Positions 53,949-62,090 of a stretch of DNA of 64,000 nucleotides are shown here, piece by piece. The stretch comes from Halochromatium roseum (GTDB lineage Bacteria; Pseudomonadota; Gammaproteobacteria; Chromatiales; Chromatiaceae). The stretch is taken from positions 20,374-84,373 of the forward strand of contig NZ_NHSH01000080.1 in the NCBI RefSeq assembly GCF_016653315.1, in the 5' to 3' direction. The position numbers and the translations under genes were made by a program. Under the pieces are notes generated by a model, which was given only the letters and a program-made list of their open reading frames with translations, searched no databases and had not been told where the DNA came from. The first letter of the stretch is position 1, and each line of letters begins with the position of its first letter.

Positions 53949-54554
53949 CTAGAAGCGGACCGATTCGCTGCTGCGCCGCTCCTTGCCCGCAGCGCGCGCG
54001 GCGAGCGCAATGAAGAGATAGGACCAACCGTTGAAGATCAGTTCAATGGCGATGAAAAGTCCGATGATGAAGAGGCCAGATTGCGGCCATTCTGCCAGGA
54101 TCAGGCTGCCAAGAACCAGCGAGACCAGCCCCGAGACCAGCGGCCACCACCAGCCCTTTGCCGGCTTGAGCTGAAACGCCATGATCGCGCGAAGCAGGCC
54201 GACAGTTATGAACATAGCCCCGAGCAGCAGGGTCAGTGACACTGCAGCCAAGGTGGGGTGCAAGGTCATATAGACGCCGGCGGCAACGTAAAGCAGCGCG
54301 ATCAGTACATGCCAGGCGGTGCTTTTCCAGCCATTGCATTTGAGCGCATCAAGGAGCTGGAAGACACCACCGACGATCAAGAGGGCGGCGAAAAACACGA
54401 TCGCCAACTCGGTCAGCATAAAGGTCATGCCAAGGCCAACCGTACCGAGAACGATCGACAGCAGGCCGAACGCCAGCAGCCAGCCCCAGTTCTTCTCAAG
54501 GTCGCCAAACGGCGGAATCGGCGCGACGGCGGGATTGGGTTTCATGTCGGTCAT
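53949..54554 (-). CDS. HdeD-like (DUF308) membrane protein
   Basis: A 201-residue protein with six hydrophobic segments in three repeated pairs (LLAFGLLSIVLGTVGLGMTF, VFFAALLIVGGVFQLLDAL, LVSGLVSLVLGSLILAEWP), the HdeD/DUF308 pattern. AAAAGGAGAAACC precedes the ATG, a strong site. E. coli HdeD aids acid resistance; here the role is unknown. It is upstream of glpK on the same strand. Confidence 0.88.
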   Translation of the reverse strand: MTDMKPNPAVAPIPPFGDLEKNWGWLLAFGLLSIVLGTVGLGMTFMLTELAIVFFAALLIVGGVFQLLDALKCNGWKSTAWHVLIALLYVAAGVYMTLHPTLAAVSLTLLLGAMFITVGLLRAIMAFQLKPAKGWWWPLVSGLVSLVLGSLILAEWPQSGLFIIGLFIAIELIFNGWSYLFIALAARAAGKERRSSESVRF

Positions 54555-54792
54555 TGGTTTCTCCTTTTTGGTCTATGAGCGGGAAGAGCAGGGTAAACCT
54601 CGATGGTAAGCAATGCCAGCATGCGATGGCTGGCGTGCGTCTGGCAGGGTTGGTGGGGTAAGCGCCGCCTAGTTGTATCATTCGCGCCACTGGATGATCA
54701 GTCTCCCCCGCGCACAGGGATGCGCGTTATCCTATAAAAATCCTTGGATCGAAAGGCCGCGCCGCCTCGCCGCCTCATCTGGAGCTTCAGCA

Positions 54793-55923
54793 GTGACTAA
54801 AAGAGCCCTCATCACCGGCATCACCGGCCAAGACGGCAGCTATCTCGCCGAATTCCTGCTCGAGAAGGGCTATGAGGTCCACGGCATCAAGCGCCGCGCC
54901 TCGCTGTTCAACACCCAACGTGTCGATCACATCTACGAAGACCCGCATCAGCAGGATCAGCAATTCGTCCTCCACTACGGCGACCTCACCGATACCTCCA
55001 ACCTCACGCGCATCATCCAACAGGTGCAGCCCGACGAGGTCTACAACCTCGGCGCCCAGTCGCATGTTGCGGTCAGCTTCGAGGCGCCGGAGTACACCGC
55101 CGATGTCGATGCCCTCGGCACCCTGCGCCTGCTCGAAGCGATCCGCTTCTTAGGCCTCACCGACAAGGCCCGCTTCTATCAGGCCTCCACTTCTGAGTTG
55201 TTTGGTCAGGTGCAAGAGGTTCCCCAGCGCGAGACCACGCCCTTCTACCCGCGCAGCCCTTACGCCGCGGCCAAGCTCTACGCCTACTGGATCACCGTCA
55301 ACTACCGCGAAGCCTATGGCATGTATGCCTGCAACGGCATCCTCTTCAACCACGAGAGCCCGCGCCGCGGCGAGACCTTCGTCACCCGCAAGATCACCCG
55401 CGCCCTGGCCAACATCGCCCTAGGGCTCGAGCAGTGCCTGTATCTCGGCAACATGGACGCCCTGCGCGACTGGGGCCATGCCAAGGACTATGTGCGCATG
55501 CAATGGCTGATGCTGCAGCAGGAGCAGCCCGAGGACTTCGTCATCGCCACCGGCGTTCAATACTCGGTGCGCCAGTTCGTCGAATGGACCGCGGCCGAGC
55601 TTGGCATCAGCCTCGAGTTCCAAGGCCAGGGCGTCGATGAGCAAGGCCTCGTTACCGCCATCGCCGACCCCGAGATCGCCCCTGCGCTCAAGGTTAGCGA
55701 CGTCATTGTCTGTGTCGACCCGCGCTATTTCCGTCCGGCCGAGGTCGAGACCCTGCTCGGCGATCCCACCCGCGCCCGCGAGCGCCTCGGCTGGGTGCCC
55801 GAGATCAGCGTCCAAGCGATGTGCGCCGAGATGGTCGCCGAAGACCTGCAGAGCGCTCGCCGCTATGCGCTACTCAAGGCCCATGGCCACGCGATTCCGA
55901 TTGCGCGTGAAGACGGACGCTAA
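54793..55923 (+). CDS. gmd: GDP-mannose 4,6-dehydratase
   Basis: First step from GDP-mannose to GDP-fucose. The GTG at 54793 follows GGAG by nine bases and gives 376 residues beginning [20 protein letters not shown] (the NAD-binding GxxGxxG). [15 protein letters not shown] (Ser/Thr, Glu), [20 protein letters not shown] (YxxxK) and [18 protein letters not shown] are diagnostic. The frame is open 40 codons upstream without similarity. fcl lies downstream, so a fucose-containing surface polysaccharide is likely. Confidence 0.95.
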   Translation: MTKRALITGITGQDGSYLAEFLLEKGYEVHGIKRRASLFNTQRVDHIYEDPHQQDQQFVLHYGDLTDTSNLTRIIQQVQPDEVYNLGAQSHVAVSFEAPEYTADVDALGTLRLLEAIRFLGLTDKARFYQASTSELFGQVQEVPQRETTPFYPRSPYAAAKLYAYWITVNYREAYGMYACNGILFNHESPRRGETFVTRKITRALANIALGLEQCLYLGNMDALRDWGHAKDYVRMQWLMLQQEQPEDFVIATGVQYSVRQFVEWTAAELGISLEFQGQGVDEQGLVTAIADPEIAPALKVSDVIVCVDPRYFRPAEVETLLGDPTRARERLGWVPEISVQAMCAEMVAEDLQSARRYALLKAHGHAIPIAREDGR

Positions 55924-55966
55924 CAACGACCTGTCATCAACGCTGCCCATCAGTGAGATCACTCCC

Positions 55967-56191
55967 ATGGAAGCTGTTCAGTTTGACGTTGAGTTACAAG
56001 GCGACCTGATCCCGGTGCCCGCTCGTTACCGGGCTTGGCAAGGGCGTCGCGTCAAAGTCATCCTCCTGAGCAAGGAGGCCCCTGAGTCGACGACAGCACC
56101 CCGGTCGGCGATAGAGATGCTGGCGCAGACCCCGAAGCATCGATTGTTCAACAGTGCTGACGATATCGACCAGTACATCCGCAAGGACTGA
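55967..56191 (+). CDS. Small antitoxin-like protein between gmd and fcl
   Basis: A 74-residue protein. [20 protein letters not shown] then [14 protein letters not shown] resembles small uncharacterised antitoxins of the type found beside PIN or RelE toxin genes: an AbrB-like strand segment, then a variable linker and the end [18 protein letters not shown]. No toxin gene follows. It starts 43 bases after gmd and ends 8 bases before fcl. Could be an orphan antitoxin or a small regulator. Confidence 0.6.
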   Translation: MEAVQFDVELQGDLIPVPARYRAWQGRRVKVILLSKEAPESTTAPRSAIEMLAQTPKHRLFNSADDIDQYIRKD

Positions 56192-56199
56192 CGCCAACC

Positions 56200-57198
56200 A
56201 TGACCGCCACCCATAAACCCGTCATCTTCATCGCCGGCCATCGCGGCATGGTCGGCAGTGCCATCGCCCGCCAACTGCACGCCTATGGCCCAGATCAAGC
56301 CCCAAATCAAGCCCGGCCCGAATTGCTCACCGCCAGCCGTGGCGAGCTGGATCTGCTTGACCAGCAGGCGGTCAACGCCTTCTTCCAGCGGCAGCGGATC
56401 GATCAGGTCATCATCGCCGCCGCCAAGGTCGGTGGCATCCTGGCCAACAACAGCCTGCCGGCGGAGTTCATCTATCAGAACCTGATGATCGAGGCCAACC
56501 TGATCCAGGCCGCGCATCAGGCCGACATCCAACAGCTGCTGTTCCTCGGCTCCTCCTGCATCTATCCGCGTGAGGCGCCGCAGCCGATGGCCGAGGATGC
56601 GCTCTTGACCGGCCCGCTCGAGCCAACCAATGAGCCCTACGCCATCGCCAAGATCGCCGGCATCAAGCTCTGCGAGAGCTACAACCGCCAATACGGGCGT
56701 GACTACCGCAGCGTGATGCCGACCAATCTCTATGGCCCCGGCGACAACTTCCATCCCGAGCATAGCCACGTGATCCCAGCACTGCTGCGCCGCTTCCACG
56801 AGGCCACCCAAGCCAGTGCCCCTGAGGTGGTTATTTGGGGCAGCGGCACGCCTAAGCGCGAGTTCCTGCATGTCGACGACATGGCTGCTGCCTGCCTGCA
56901 TGTGCTGAATTTGGACCTTGAGACCTATCAGGCCAATACCCGGCCGATGTGCTCACACATCAACGTCGGCACCGGCGTTGATGTGACCATCCGCGAGCTG
57001 GCCGAGACCATTGCCCGGGTGACCGGCTATCAGGGCGATCTCCGCTTCGATCCCACCAAGCCCGACGGGCCGCCGCGTAAGCTGCTCGATGTCTCGAGGC
57101 TCAATGCCCTCGGTTGGCAAGCGCAGTGTGACCTCGAAACTGGGCTCGGACAGACCTACCGCTGGTTTCTCGATAACCTTGAGCGCTTCCGCCGTTAA
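56200..57198 (+). CDS. fcl: GDP-L-fucose synthase
   Basis: Epimerase-reductase giving GDP-L-fucose from the Gmd product. The 332-residue SDR enzyme shows [47 protein letters not shown] (catalytic Ser/Cys), [20 protein letters not shown] (YxxxK) and [11 protein letters not shown]. The product is normal in length. Paired with gmd, it completes GDP-fucose synthesis. Confidence 0.95.
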   Translation: MTATHKPVIFIAGHRGMVGSAIARQLHAYGPDQAPNQARPELLTASRGELDLLDQQAVNAFFQRQRIDQVIIAAAKVGGILANNSLPAEFIYQNLMIEANLIQAAHQADIQQLLFLGSSCIYPREAPQPMAEDALLTGPLEPTNEPYAIAKIAGIKLCESYNRQYGRDYRSVMPTNLYGPGDNFHPEHSHVIPALLRRFHEATQASAPEVVIWGSGTPKREFLHVDDMAAACLHVLNLDLETYQANTRPMCSHINVGTGVDVTIRELAETIARVTGYQGDLRFDPTKPDGPPRKLLDVSRLNALGWQAQCDLETGLGQTYRWFLDNLERFRR

Positions 57199-57204
57199 TG
57201 CGTC

Positions 57205-57420
57205 GGAAACTCAACCGCTTCTGCGAGCCGAACGTGCATGGCGGCGGCTGTCCCGCGTCTTCTCCGAGTGCGTCTTCCCCGAGGTCTGCAAGAACCTCTC
57301 GACCGACCACTCGGCGCTGATCCAGCTCTATCGCAAGGCGCGCGCGGTGCCGGGGGGGGAAGCGGGTGCTGATTGGCAACGCAACGGTAAGCATCAGCTG
57401 GTGCCGAGTGTTCAGCCGGC
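57205..57420 (+). pseudogene. Fragment of a YgiQ-family radical-SAM gene
   Basis: [20 protein letters not shown] and then [20 protein letters not shown] match the C-terminal third of YgiQ-type proteins (VCKNL then TDHSxLIxLYR). In the G8 run at 57352-57359 the frame shifts, and the next frame reads GKRVLIGNA, the expected continuation. The catalytic radical-SAM core is absent. The rest of the 324-base gap after fcl has no recognisable gene. Confidence 0.55.
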
Positions 57421-57522
57421 GAGTGCTGGTGACGCTCCCCCGCAAGGGCGGCAGCCTCGGCCTCCGCGACGGCCGTCCGGCAAACGCCCGCAGGCGGCAG
57501 GGCGTCGGCAGCGGCTGCGTCG

Positions 57523-57852
57523 CTAGGAGCTTGTTGCGAACATCGCCTGCAGCGTGCGCAAGGTCGTTTCGAGTGTCGCTGCATCCAGCGCCCCGAGGTG
57601 TTTAACGAGCCTGGCGCGGTCGAGTGTCCGGATCTGGTCGAGCACGATCAGGCCCTGCTTGCCCTGGAAGCTGACCGGTACGCGAAAAGCCGCTGGCCGC
57701 GAGCCGGTGGTCATCGGGGCCACAATCAGGGTTCGCAGGTGCTCATTCATCTCATTCGGCGAGATGATGACGCAGGGGCGGGTCTTCTGAATCTCTCGGC
57801 CAACGGTTGGGTCGAGTTGCGCCAGCCAAATATCCCCGGTCCTCATCACCAC
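57523..57852 (-). CDS. MazF/PemK-family endoribonuclease toxin
   Basis: A 109-residue toxin. The start [20 protein letters not shown] with [25 protein letters not shown] and [19 protein letters not shown] covers the PemK/MazF core, including the catalytic Arg and Ser/Thr regions. It overlaps the antitoxin gene by 7 bases. Family members cleave mRNA at short sequences. Confidence 0.9.
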   Translation of the reverse strand: MVMRTGDIWLAQLDPTVGREIQKTRPCVIISPNEMNEHLRTLIVAPMTTGSRPAAFRVPVSFQGKQGLIVLDQIRTLDRARLVKHLGALDAATLETTLRTLQAMFATSS

Positions 57853-58094
57853 ACCAAGTCAGCATCGTCTTGGTTGACAAACTCTGGCCAGACCAAGGCA
57901 TCTTCACCCTCTTGGGCGAGCCGTTGGGCATCTGTCTCCCAACCTTCCCGTGGATGTCGGCAAATCGGGCGGATCTCGATCACTCCGTCGCGAACCTGAA
58001 GGTCCGCGACACCCTCGAGTCCGAGTTGGGTCAGGATGGGCTTTGGGATCAGTACCCCCCTCGAATTTCCCATCTTGCGAATGGCGACTTCCAT
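57846..58094 (-). CDS. MazE/AbrB-type antitoxin
   Basis: An 82-residue antitoxin from the ATG at 58092-58094 with a GAGGAT site. MEVAIRKMGNSRGVLIPKPI is the AbrB/MazE swapped-hairpin domain, and the acidic tail ([14 protein letters not shown]) would bind the toxin. The frame is open 15 codons upstream without similarity. The pair is typical mazEF order. Confidence 0.88.
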   Translation of the reverse strand: MEVAIRKMGNSRGVLIPKPILTQLGLEGVADLQVRDGVIEIRPICRHPREGWETDAQRLAQEGEDALVWPEFVNQDDADLVW

Positions 58095-58300
58095 CTTGGC
58101 ATCCTCGTGAGCGACAGTGTGGAAGCACGATGTTAGCACGGGTGGGCGAAACGAACATCCGAGACATTCGTTTGTCTTCAGCTTGGTGGCGGTCTCCTCG
58201 GATGCTGATGAGCGCAGTCCGATGTGGCCTCAGGCGCCCCTGGATGTTGGACCGATCGAGGCTTGATCAGGGCCTGATCGCCGGCGGTCGCTCGCCGCCG

Positions 58301-59101
58301 CTAGCCAAGCTGCTCGGAGATGCGCTGTCCTGCTTGCTGGAGATCCTCGATCCAGGCCAGTTGCCGCCGCTCGATCGGCGCCGACACCGAGAGCCCGCCA
58401 GCGACGCGCCCGGTGCTGTCGTAGAGCAGGACGCCGATACAGCCCACGTCCAGCTCGGCCTCCTCGTCATCGAGCGCGTAGCCCGCGCTGATCCCGCGCA
58501 GACAGACCTCGCGCAGCGCCGCGACATCGGTCAGGGTGTTGCGCGTATAGGCGGGTAGATTGGTGCGCTCGGCATAGGCGTTGATCGCCTCCGCGCCACC
58601 GGCACCGAGCATCAGCTTGCCGACTGCAGTGACGTGCAGCGGCGCGCGGGCGCCGATCAACTGCTGGACGTGGATCATGCGATTGGGCGTGGCCTTCTCG
58701 ATATAGACCACCTCATCGCCCTCACGGATGGTCAGATTGATGCTCTCGCCGAGTTGGTCGCGCAGGGCCTCCATGACCGGGCGCGCGATCGCACGCAGAT
58801 CGACATCGCTGCGCAGGCGCACCCCAAGCTGGAGCAGGCGCAGGCCGAGCCGATAGTGGCCGGCAGGATCGCGTTCGACCAGGCCGTTCTGGATCAGCGA
58901 GGCGAGGATGCGATGCGCGGTGGAGGCATGCAGCCCGGTTTCGGCGCCTAGGATCTTGAGGCTGACCGGCTCGGGATAGCGGGCAATGGTGTCGAGGAGC
59001 GCGGCGGCGCGGTCGATGACTTGGATGCGGGCGGCGGCTTGGGGCTTGGGTGCGGCGGCGGATGTCAGGGCTGACGAGGGCGGGTGCTTGGCGCTGGTCA
59101 T
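58301..59101 (-). CDS. IclR-family transcriptional regulator
   Basis: A 266-residue repressor from the ATG at 59099-59101; an ATG at 59134 lies inside the putative operator and is less likely. The winged helix (VIDRAAALLDTIARYPEPVS, then GLHASTAHRILASLIQNGLV) and IclR effector domain (INLTIREGDEVVYIEKATPN, LHVTAVGKLMLGAG, GCIGVLLYDSTGRVAGGLSV) are complete. It is divergent from the TPP-enzyme gene and so probably controls it in response to a small metabolite such as a sugar acid. Confidence 0.9.
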   Translation of the reverse strand: MTSAKHPPSSALTSAAAPKPQAAARIQVIDRAAALLDTIARYPEPVSLKILGAETGLHASTAHRILASLIQNGLVERDPAGHYRLGLRLLQLGVRLRSDVDLRAIARPVMEALRDQLGESINLTIREGDEVVYIEKATPNRMIHVQQLIGARAPLHVTAVGKLMLGAGGAEAINAYAERTNLPAYTRNTLTDVAALREVCLRGISAGYALDDEEAELDVGCIGVLLYDSTGRVAGGLSVSAPIERRQLAWIEDLQQAGQRISEQLG

Positions 59102-59129
59102 CGTTGCGGGTGCTCGGTTGCGAATTTTC

Positions 59130-59157
59130 CGCATTATGGAATCTTTTCCTTATTGCG
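59130..59157. promoter_or_regulatory. Putative IclR operator
   Basis: cgcattatggaa (59130-59141) and ttccttattgcg (59146-59157) form an inverted repeat matching at ten of twelve positions around a four-base spacer. It lies 28 bases upstream of the preferred IclR start and upstream of the divergent TPP-enzyme gene, so one site could control both. It resembles IclR-family operators (GGAA/TTCC cores). Confidence 0.65.
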
Positions 59158-59230
59158 AAAAGTGGCCGCGAGTCTCACTCTATGCGCCAAGTCAACAGAG
59201 CCCGTCGCCGTCGCTGCCGTTGGTCGGCAT

Positions 59231-59310
59231 GCGTGCCAGGTCGAGTGCATGCCAGGCCGAGCGCATGCCAGGTCGAGCGCATGCCAAGCCCAGTGCATGC
59301 CAGGCCGAGC
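59231..59310. repeat. Five 16-bp tandem repeats in the TPP-enzyme leader
   Basis: The unit gcatgccaggccgagc (variants differ at 1-3 positions) occurs five times head to tail at 59231, 59247, 59263, 59279 and 59295. Four of the units contain gcatgc. The array ends 58 bases before the start of the TPP-enzyme gene, so it lies in the promoter or 5' leader. Confidence 0.92.
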
Positions 59311-59368
59311 GCGGGCTTGCCGACATCTCGACAACCGCCGACACACTGAACCAAGAGGATCTCCACCC

Positions 59369-61618
59369 ATGAGCGCATCTGCTTCCGCCGCCGCTGACCA
59401 ATCTCAGGCTCAATCGGCCAGCATCCCCGCCTTCTGCGAGGGCGTGCTGCATTTCGGCCGGCTGCCGGAGCATTTCACGGCGCTCTCCGAGCCGGCCATC
59501 GCCGAGGGACAGTCGGCGATCTCGAAGGTCGATGAGCCGGCGGTGTTTCAAACCCGGCTGATCGCCGACGCGCTGCGCTACGCGACGCTGCAGCTTTGCG
59601 CCTCCAAGGAATCCGGGCATCCCGGCGGCTTCGCCAGCTCGGCCGATGCGATCGCGGCGCTGATCATGCTCGGGCACAAGCACATCGTCACCGAGGTCGG
59701 CCATCACGCGCCGGGCTTCTACAGCAGCATGTTCCTCGACGGTTCGCTTGAGGCCATGGGTATCGAGACCATGAGCCAGATGCAGCAGCGCTTCCGCGAG
59801 CGCGATGGACTGCTCGGGCATCTTTCCGGCGCGATCCCGGGCCTGTTGGCGCCGGCGGGTCCGCTCGGGCAGGGGCAGCATTTCGCGATGGCCGGCGCCT
59901 ATCTGAATCGCGACACGCTCTTCCCCTGCACCATCGGCGATGGCGGCCTCGGCGAGCCCTACATCCTCTCGGCGATGAAGCACTTCCACACCAGCTATCC
60001 GGAGGTGACCAACTTCCTGCCGGTGCTGATCTGGAATGGCTACAGCCAGGAGCACCATTCGATGGTGTCGCTGATGGACAACGCGCAGATGACCACCTAT
60101 TGGCAGGTGCATGGCTTTGAGCGCGTGATCCTGATCGATGCCAAGGCCTTCGACGACGCCGAGCAGCCCGAGGCCTATGTCGATAGCACGCTGTTTAGCG
60201 AGGGCGCGCGCACCGCCTTCACCCGCGCGGTGCTGGAGGGGATGCGGCAGGCGGCGGAGTCGGCGATGAGTGGCACGCTGACCGCGGTGATCATCAAGCA
60301 ACTCAAGGGTGCCGGCGTGCATGCGCGCGGCGCCAAGTCGCACAACCTCTATCCCGGCGATCATCCCGAGAAGCCGAGCATCGCCGAGGCGCTGCAGCAT
60401 GGGGCGCTGGCGCCAGAGGCCTGGGCCTTGGTGCGCACCCTGATGGCGCGGGCCGGTGGTGGTCCGGCCGGCCAGGTGGCGGTGACCGAGTCCGAGCGCG
60501 CGCTGCCAGAGATCGGCGAGCTGCCGATGCAGGCCTTCGCGGTCGGCGACAAGGCGGTGCCCTCGACGGCGATGGCGGAGATGGTCGCGGTCCTGGGCGA
60601 GCGTGATCCTGACTTTGTGGTGACCAATGCCGATGGTAACGAGGCCTCGGCGATGAAGGTGATCAATGAGCGGCTGAAGATCCGCCATCCGACGGTCGAT
60701 GCGCTCTATAACCAGGCGCCGACCGGGCAGGTCTATGAGCCGCTGAGCGAGGATGCCTGTGCTGGCCTGGCGGCGGGGATCGCATTGTTTGGGGGTCGCG
60801 CGCTCTGGCTGTCGTATGAGAGCTTCGCGATCAATGGCTGGCCGATCGTGCAGACGGTGGCGCAGGCGATGGCCGAGCTGCGGCGGCGCACGCCGGCGGT
60901 GCTGAGCATGTTCACCGCCGGCGCGCTGGAGCAGGGCCGCAATGGCTGGACCCACCAGCGCCCGGAGATCGAGAACTACATCGGCGGGCAGATGCGCAAT
61001 GGCAATAGCTATCTGCTCTATCCCTGCGATGCCAACATGATGCAAGCGGCCTTCGCTTGGGCGACCGCGCAGTTCAATAAGTGCATCAGCATCGTCGCCA
61101 GCAAGTCGGCACTGCCGGTCTATACCACGCCGGAGCAGGCGCGCGAGGCGATCGAGGCCGGTGCCGTCTCGCTCTATGAGTCGGCGACGGGCGCGGGCTC
61201 GTTGGTGGTGTTTGCGGTCACTGGCGATATGGTGCTGCTGCCGGTGTTCGAGGCCAAGGATGCGCTGGAGGCGGCGGGGCATCGGGTGCGGATCGTAACG
61301 GTGGCCAATCCGCGGCGTTTGTACCGGGCTGGCGATGTGGCCTGGTCGCACAGCGCGCAGCCAGATGGTCGGTTCATGGATGACTCGGCCTTTGCCGATC
61401 TGTTCGATGGCGATGTCTTGCTGGCGGTGAGCGGTGGTGGCACGGTGGCGTTGGAGCCGGTGATGCTGCGCTCGCGGGCCAAGGCGCGGGATCTGGTGGG
61501 TTGGCAGCGGGGCGAGACGACGGCTTCTCCGGCGGAGATCATGGCGTTCAATGGCATCACGGGTGAGGCCTTGGCGCGGCGGGCTGGGTTGTTGTTGGAG
61601 TCTGGTGATCTTCGGTAA
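59369..61618 (+). CDS. Transketolase/phosphoketolase-like TPP enzyme of unknown substrate
   Basis: A 749-residue thiamine-diphosphate enzyme from the ATG at 59369 (AAGAGGA site). It mixes traits of two families. Transketolase-like: ESGHPGGF (82-87) and GPLGQG (164-169). Phosphoketolase-like: GDGGLGEPY (190-198) followed by LPVLIWNGYSQEHH with N223, then LSEDACAGL (E461, TPP-activating Glu), WLSYESFAIN, NGWTHQRPE (H529) and YPCDANMMQAAF. All TPP and active-site positions I can align are present, so it should be active on a phosphorylated sugar, but reaction and substrate cannot be read from sequence. It heads a unit with DUF29 and DUF1537 genes. Confidence 0.8.
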   Translation: MSASASAAADQSQAQSASIPAFCEGVLHFGRLPEHFTALSEPAIAEGQSAISKVDEPAVFQTRLIADALRYATLQLCASKESGHPGGFASSADAIAALIMLGHKHIVTEVGHHAPGFYSSMFLDGSLEAMGIETMSQMQQRFRERDGLLGHLSGAIPGLLAPAGPLGQGQHFAMAGAYLNRDTLFPCTIGDGGLGEPYILSAMKHFHTSYPEVTNFLPVLIWNGYSQEHHSMVSLMDNAQMTTYWQVHGFERVILIDAKAFDDAEQPEAYVDSTLFSEGARTAFTRAVLEGMRQAAESAMSGTLTAVIIKQLKGAGVHARGAKSHNLYPGDHPEKPSIAEALQHGALAPEAWALVRTLMARAGGGPAGQVAVTESERALPEIGELPMQAFAVGDKAVPSTAMAEMVAVLGERDPDFVVTNADGNEASAMKVINERLKIRHPTVDALYNQAPTGQVYEPLSEDACAGLAAGIALFGGRALWLSYESFAINGWPIVQTVAQAMAELRRRTPAVLSMFTAGALEQGRNGWTHQRPEIENYIGGQMRNGNSYLLYPCDANMMQAAFAWATAQFNKCISIVASKSALPVYTTPEQAREAIEAGAVSLYESATGAGSLVVFAVTGDMVLLPVFEAKDALEAAGHRVRIVTVANPRRLYRAGDVAWSHSAQPDGRFMDDSAFADLFDGDVLLAVSGGGTVALEPVMLRSRAKARDLVGWQRGETTASPAEIMAFNGITGEALARRAGLLLESGDLR

Positions 61619-61638
61619 GGCTTTCTGGAGTTGAAACG

Positions 61639-62070
61639 ATGCAAGCCACCCATGACGGTGATTACTACGCTTGGGCCTTAGAGGCCGCCGAGCATCTGCG
61701 CGCGGGTCGGCTGAGTGAAGTGGATCTCAACGGCGTTGCCGAGGAGCTTGAAGACATGGGTAAAGCTCAGCGGCACGCGTTGGCCAGTCACCTCAAGGTG
61801 TTGATCGTCCACCTGCTCAAATGGCGCTATCAGCCTGGTTTTCGTGGTGTCAGCTGGCGGCTGTCGATCGCGAATGCGCGTGATGAGATTGCCGAGCTGT
61901 TGGAGGACAGCCCCAGCCTTAGGCCGAAGCTCGCCGCGTTGGTGGAGCGACGTTATCCGGCTGCGCGCAATCGGGCAGCCTTGGAGACAGGTCTCGCCGA
62001 AGAAACCTTCCCATCCAACTGCCCCTTCTCCGAAGAGGAGCTGCTGGATGTCCGCTATTGGCCAGAGTGA
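61639..62070 (+). CDS. DUF29 family protein
   Basis: A 143-residue protein with GGAG before the ATG. DYYAWALEAAEHLRAGRLSE, VDLNGVAEELEDMGKAQRHA and LLKWRYQPGFRGVSWRLSI form the DUF29 signature (a helical domain). Such proteins are common in cyanobacteria and purple bacteria, often near mobile DNA; function unknown. It lies 20 bases after the TPP-enzyme gene and 20 bases before the kinase gene, so it is probably cotranscribed. Confidence 0.88.
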   Translation: MQATHDGDYYAWALEAAEHLRAGRLSEVDLNGVAEELEDMGKAQRHALASHLKVLIVHLLKWRYQPGFRGVSWRLSIANARDEIAELLEDSPSLRPKLAALVERRYPAARNRAALETGLAEETFPSNCPFSEEELLDVRYWPE

Positions 62071-62090
62071 TCCGAGCACAGAGTCTAGAG

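Noticed and set aside
59231..59310. Tandem array considered as a CRISPR
   Set aside because: The 16-base units abut with no spacers, and no cas gene is present. It is a simple tandem repeat.
59192..61351. 719-codon open frame on the minus strand opposite the TPP-enzyme gene
   Set aside because: It is antisense to a gene with clear catalytic motifs, and its product is Arg/His/Gln-rich without domains. GC-rich codon bias leaves such frames open by chance.
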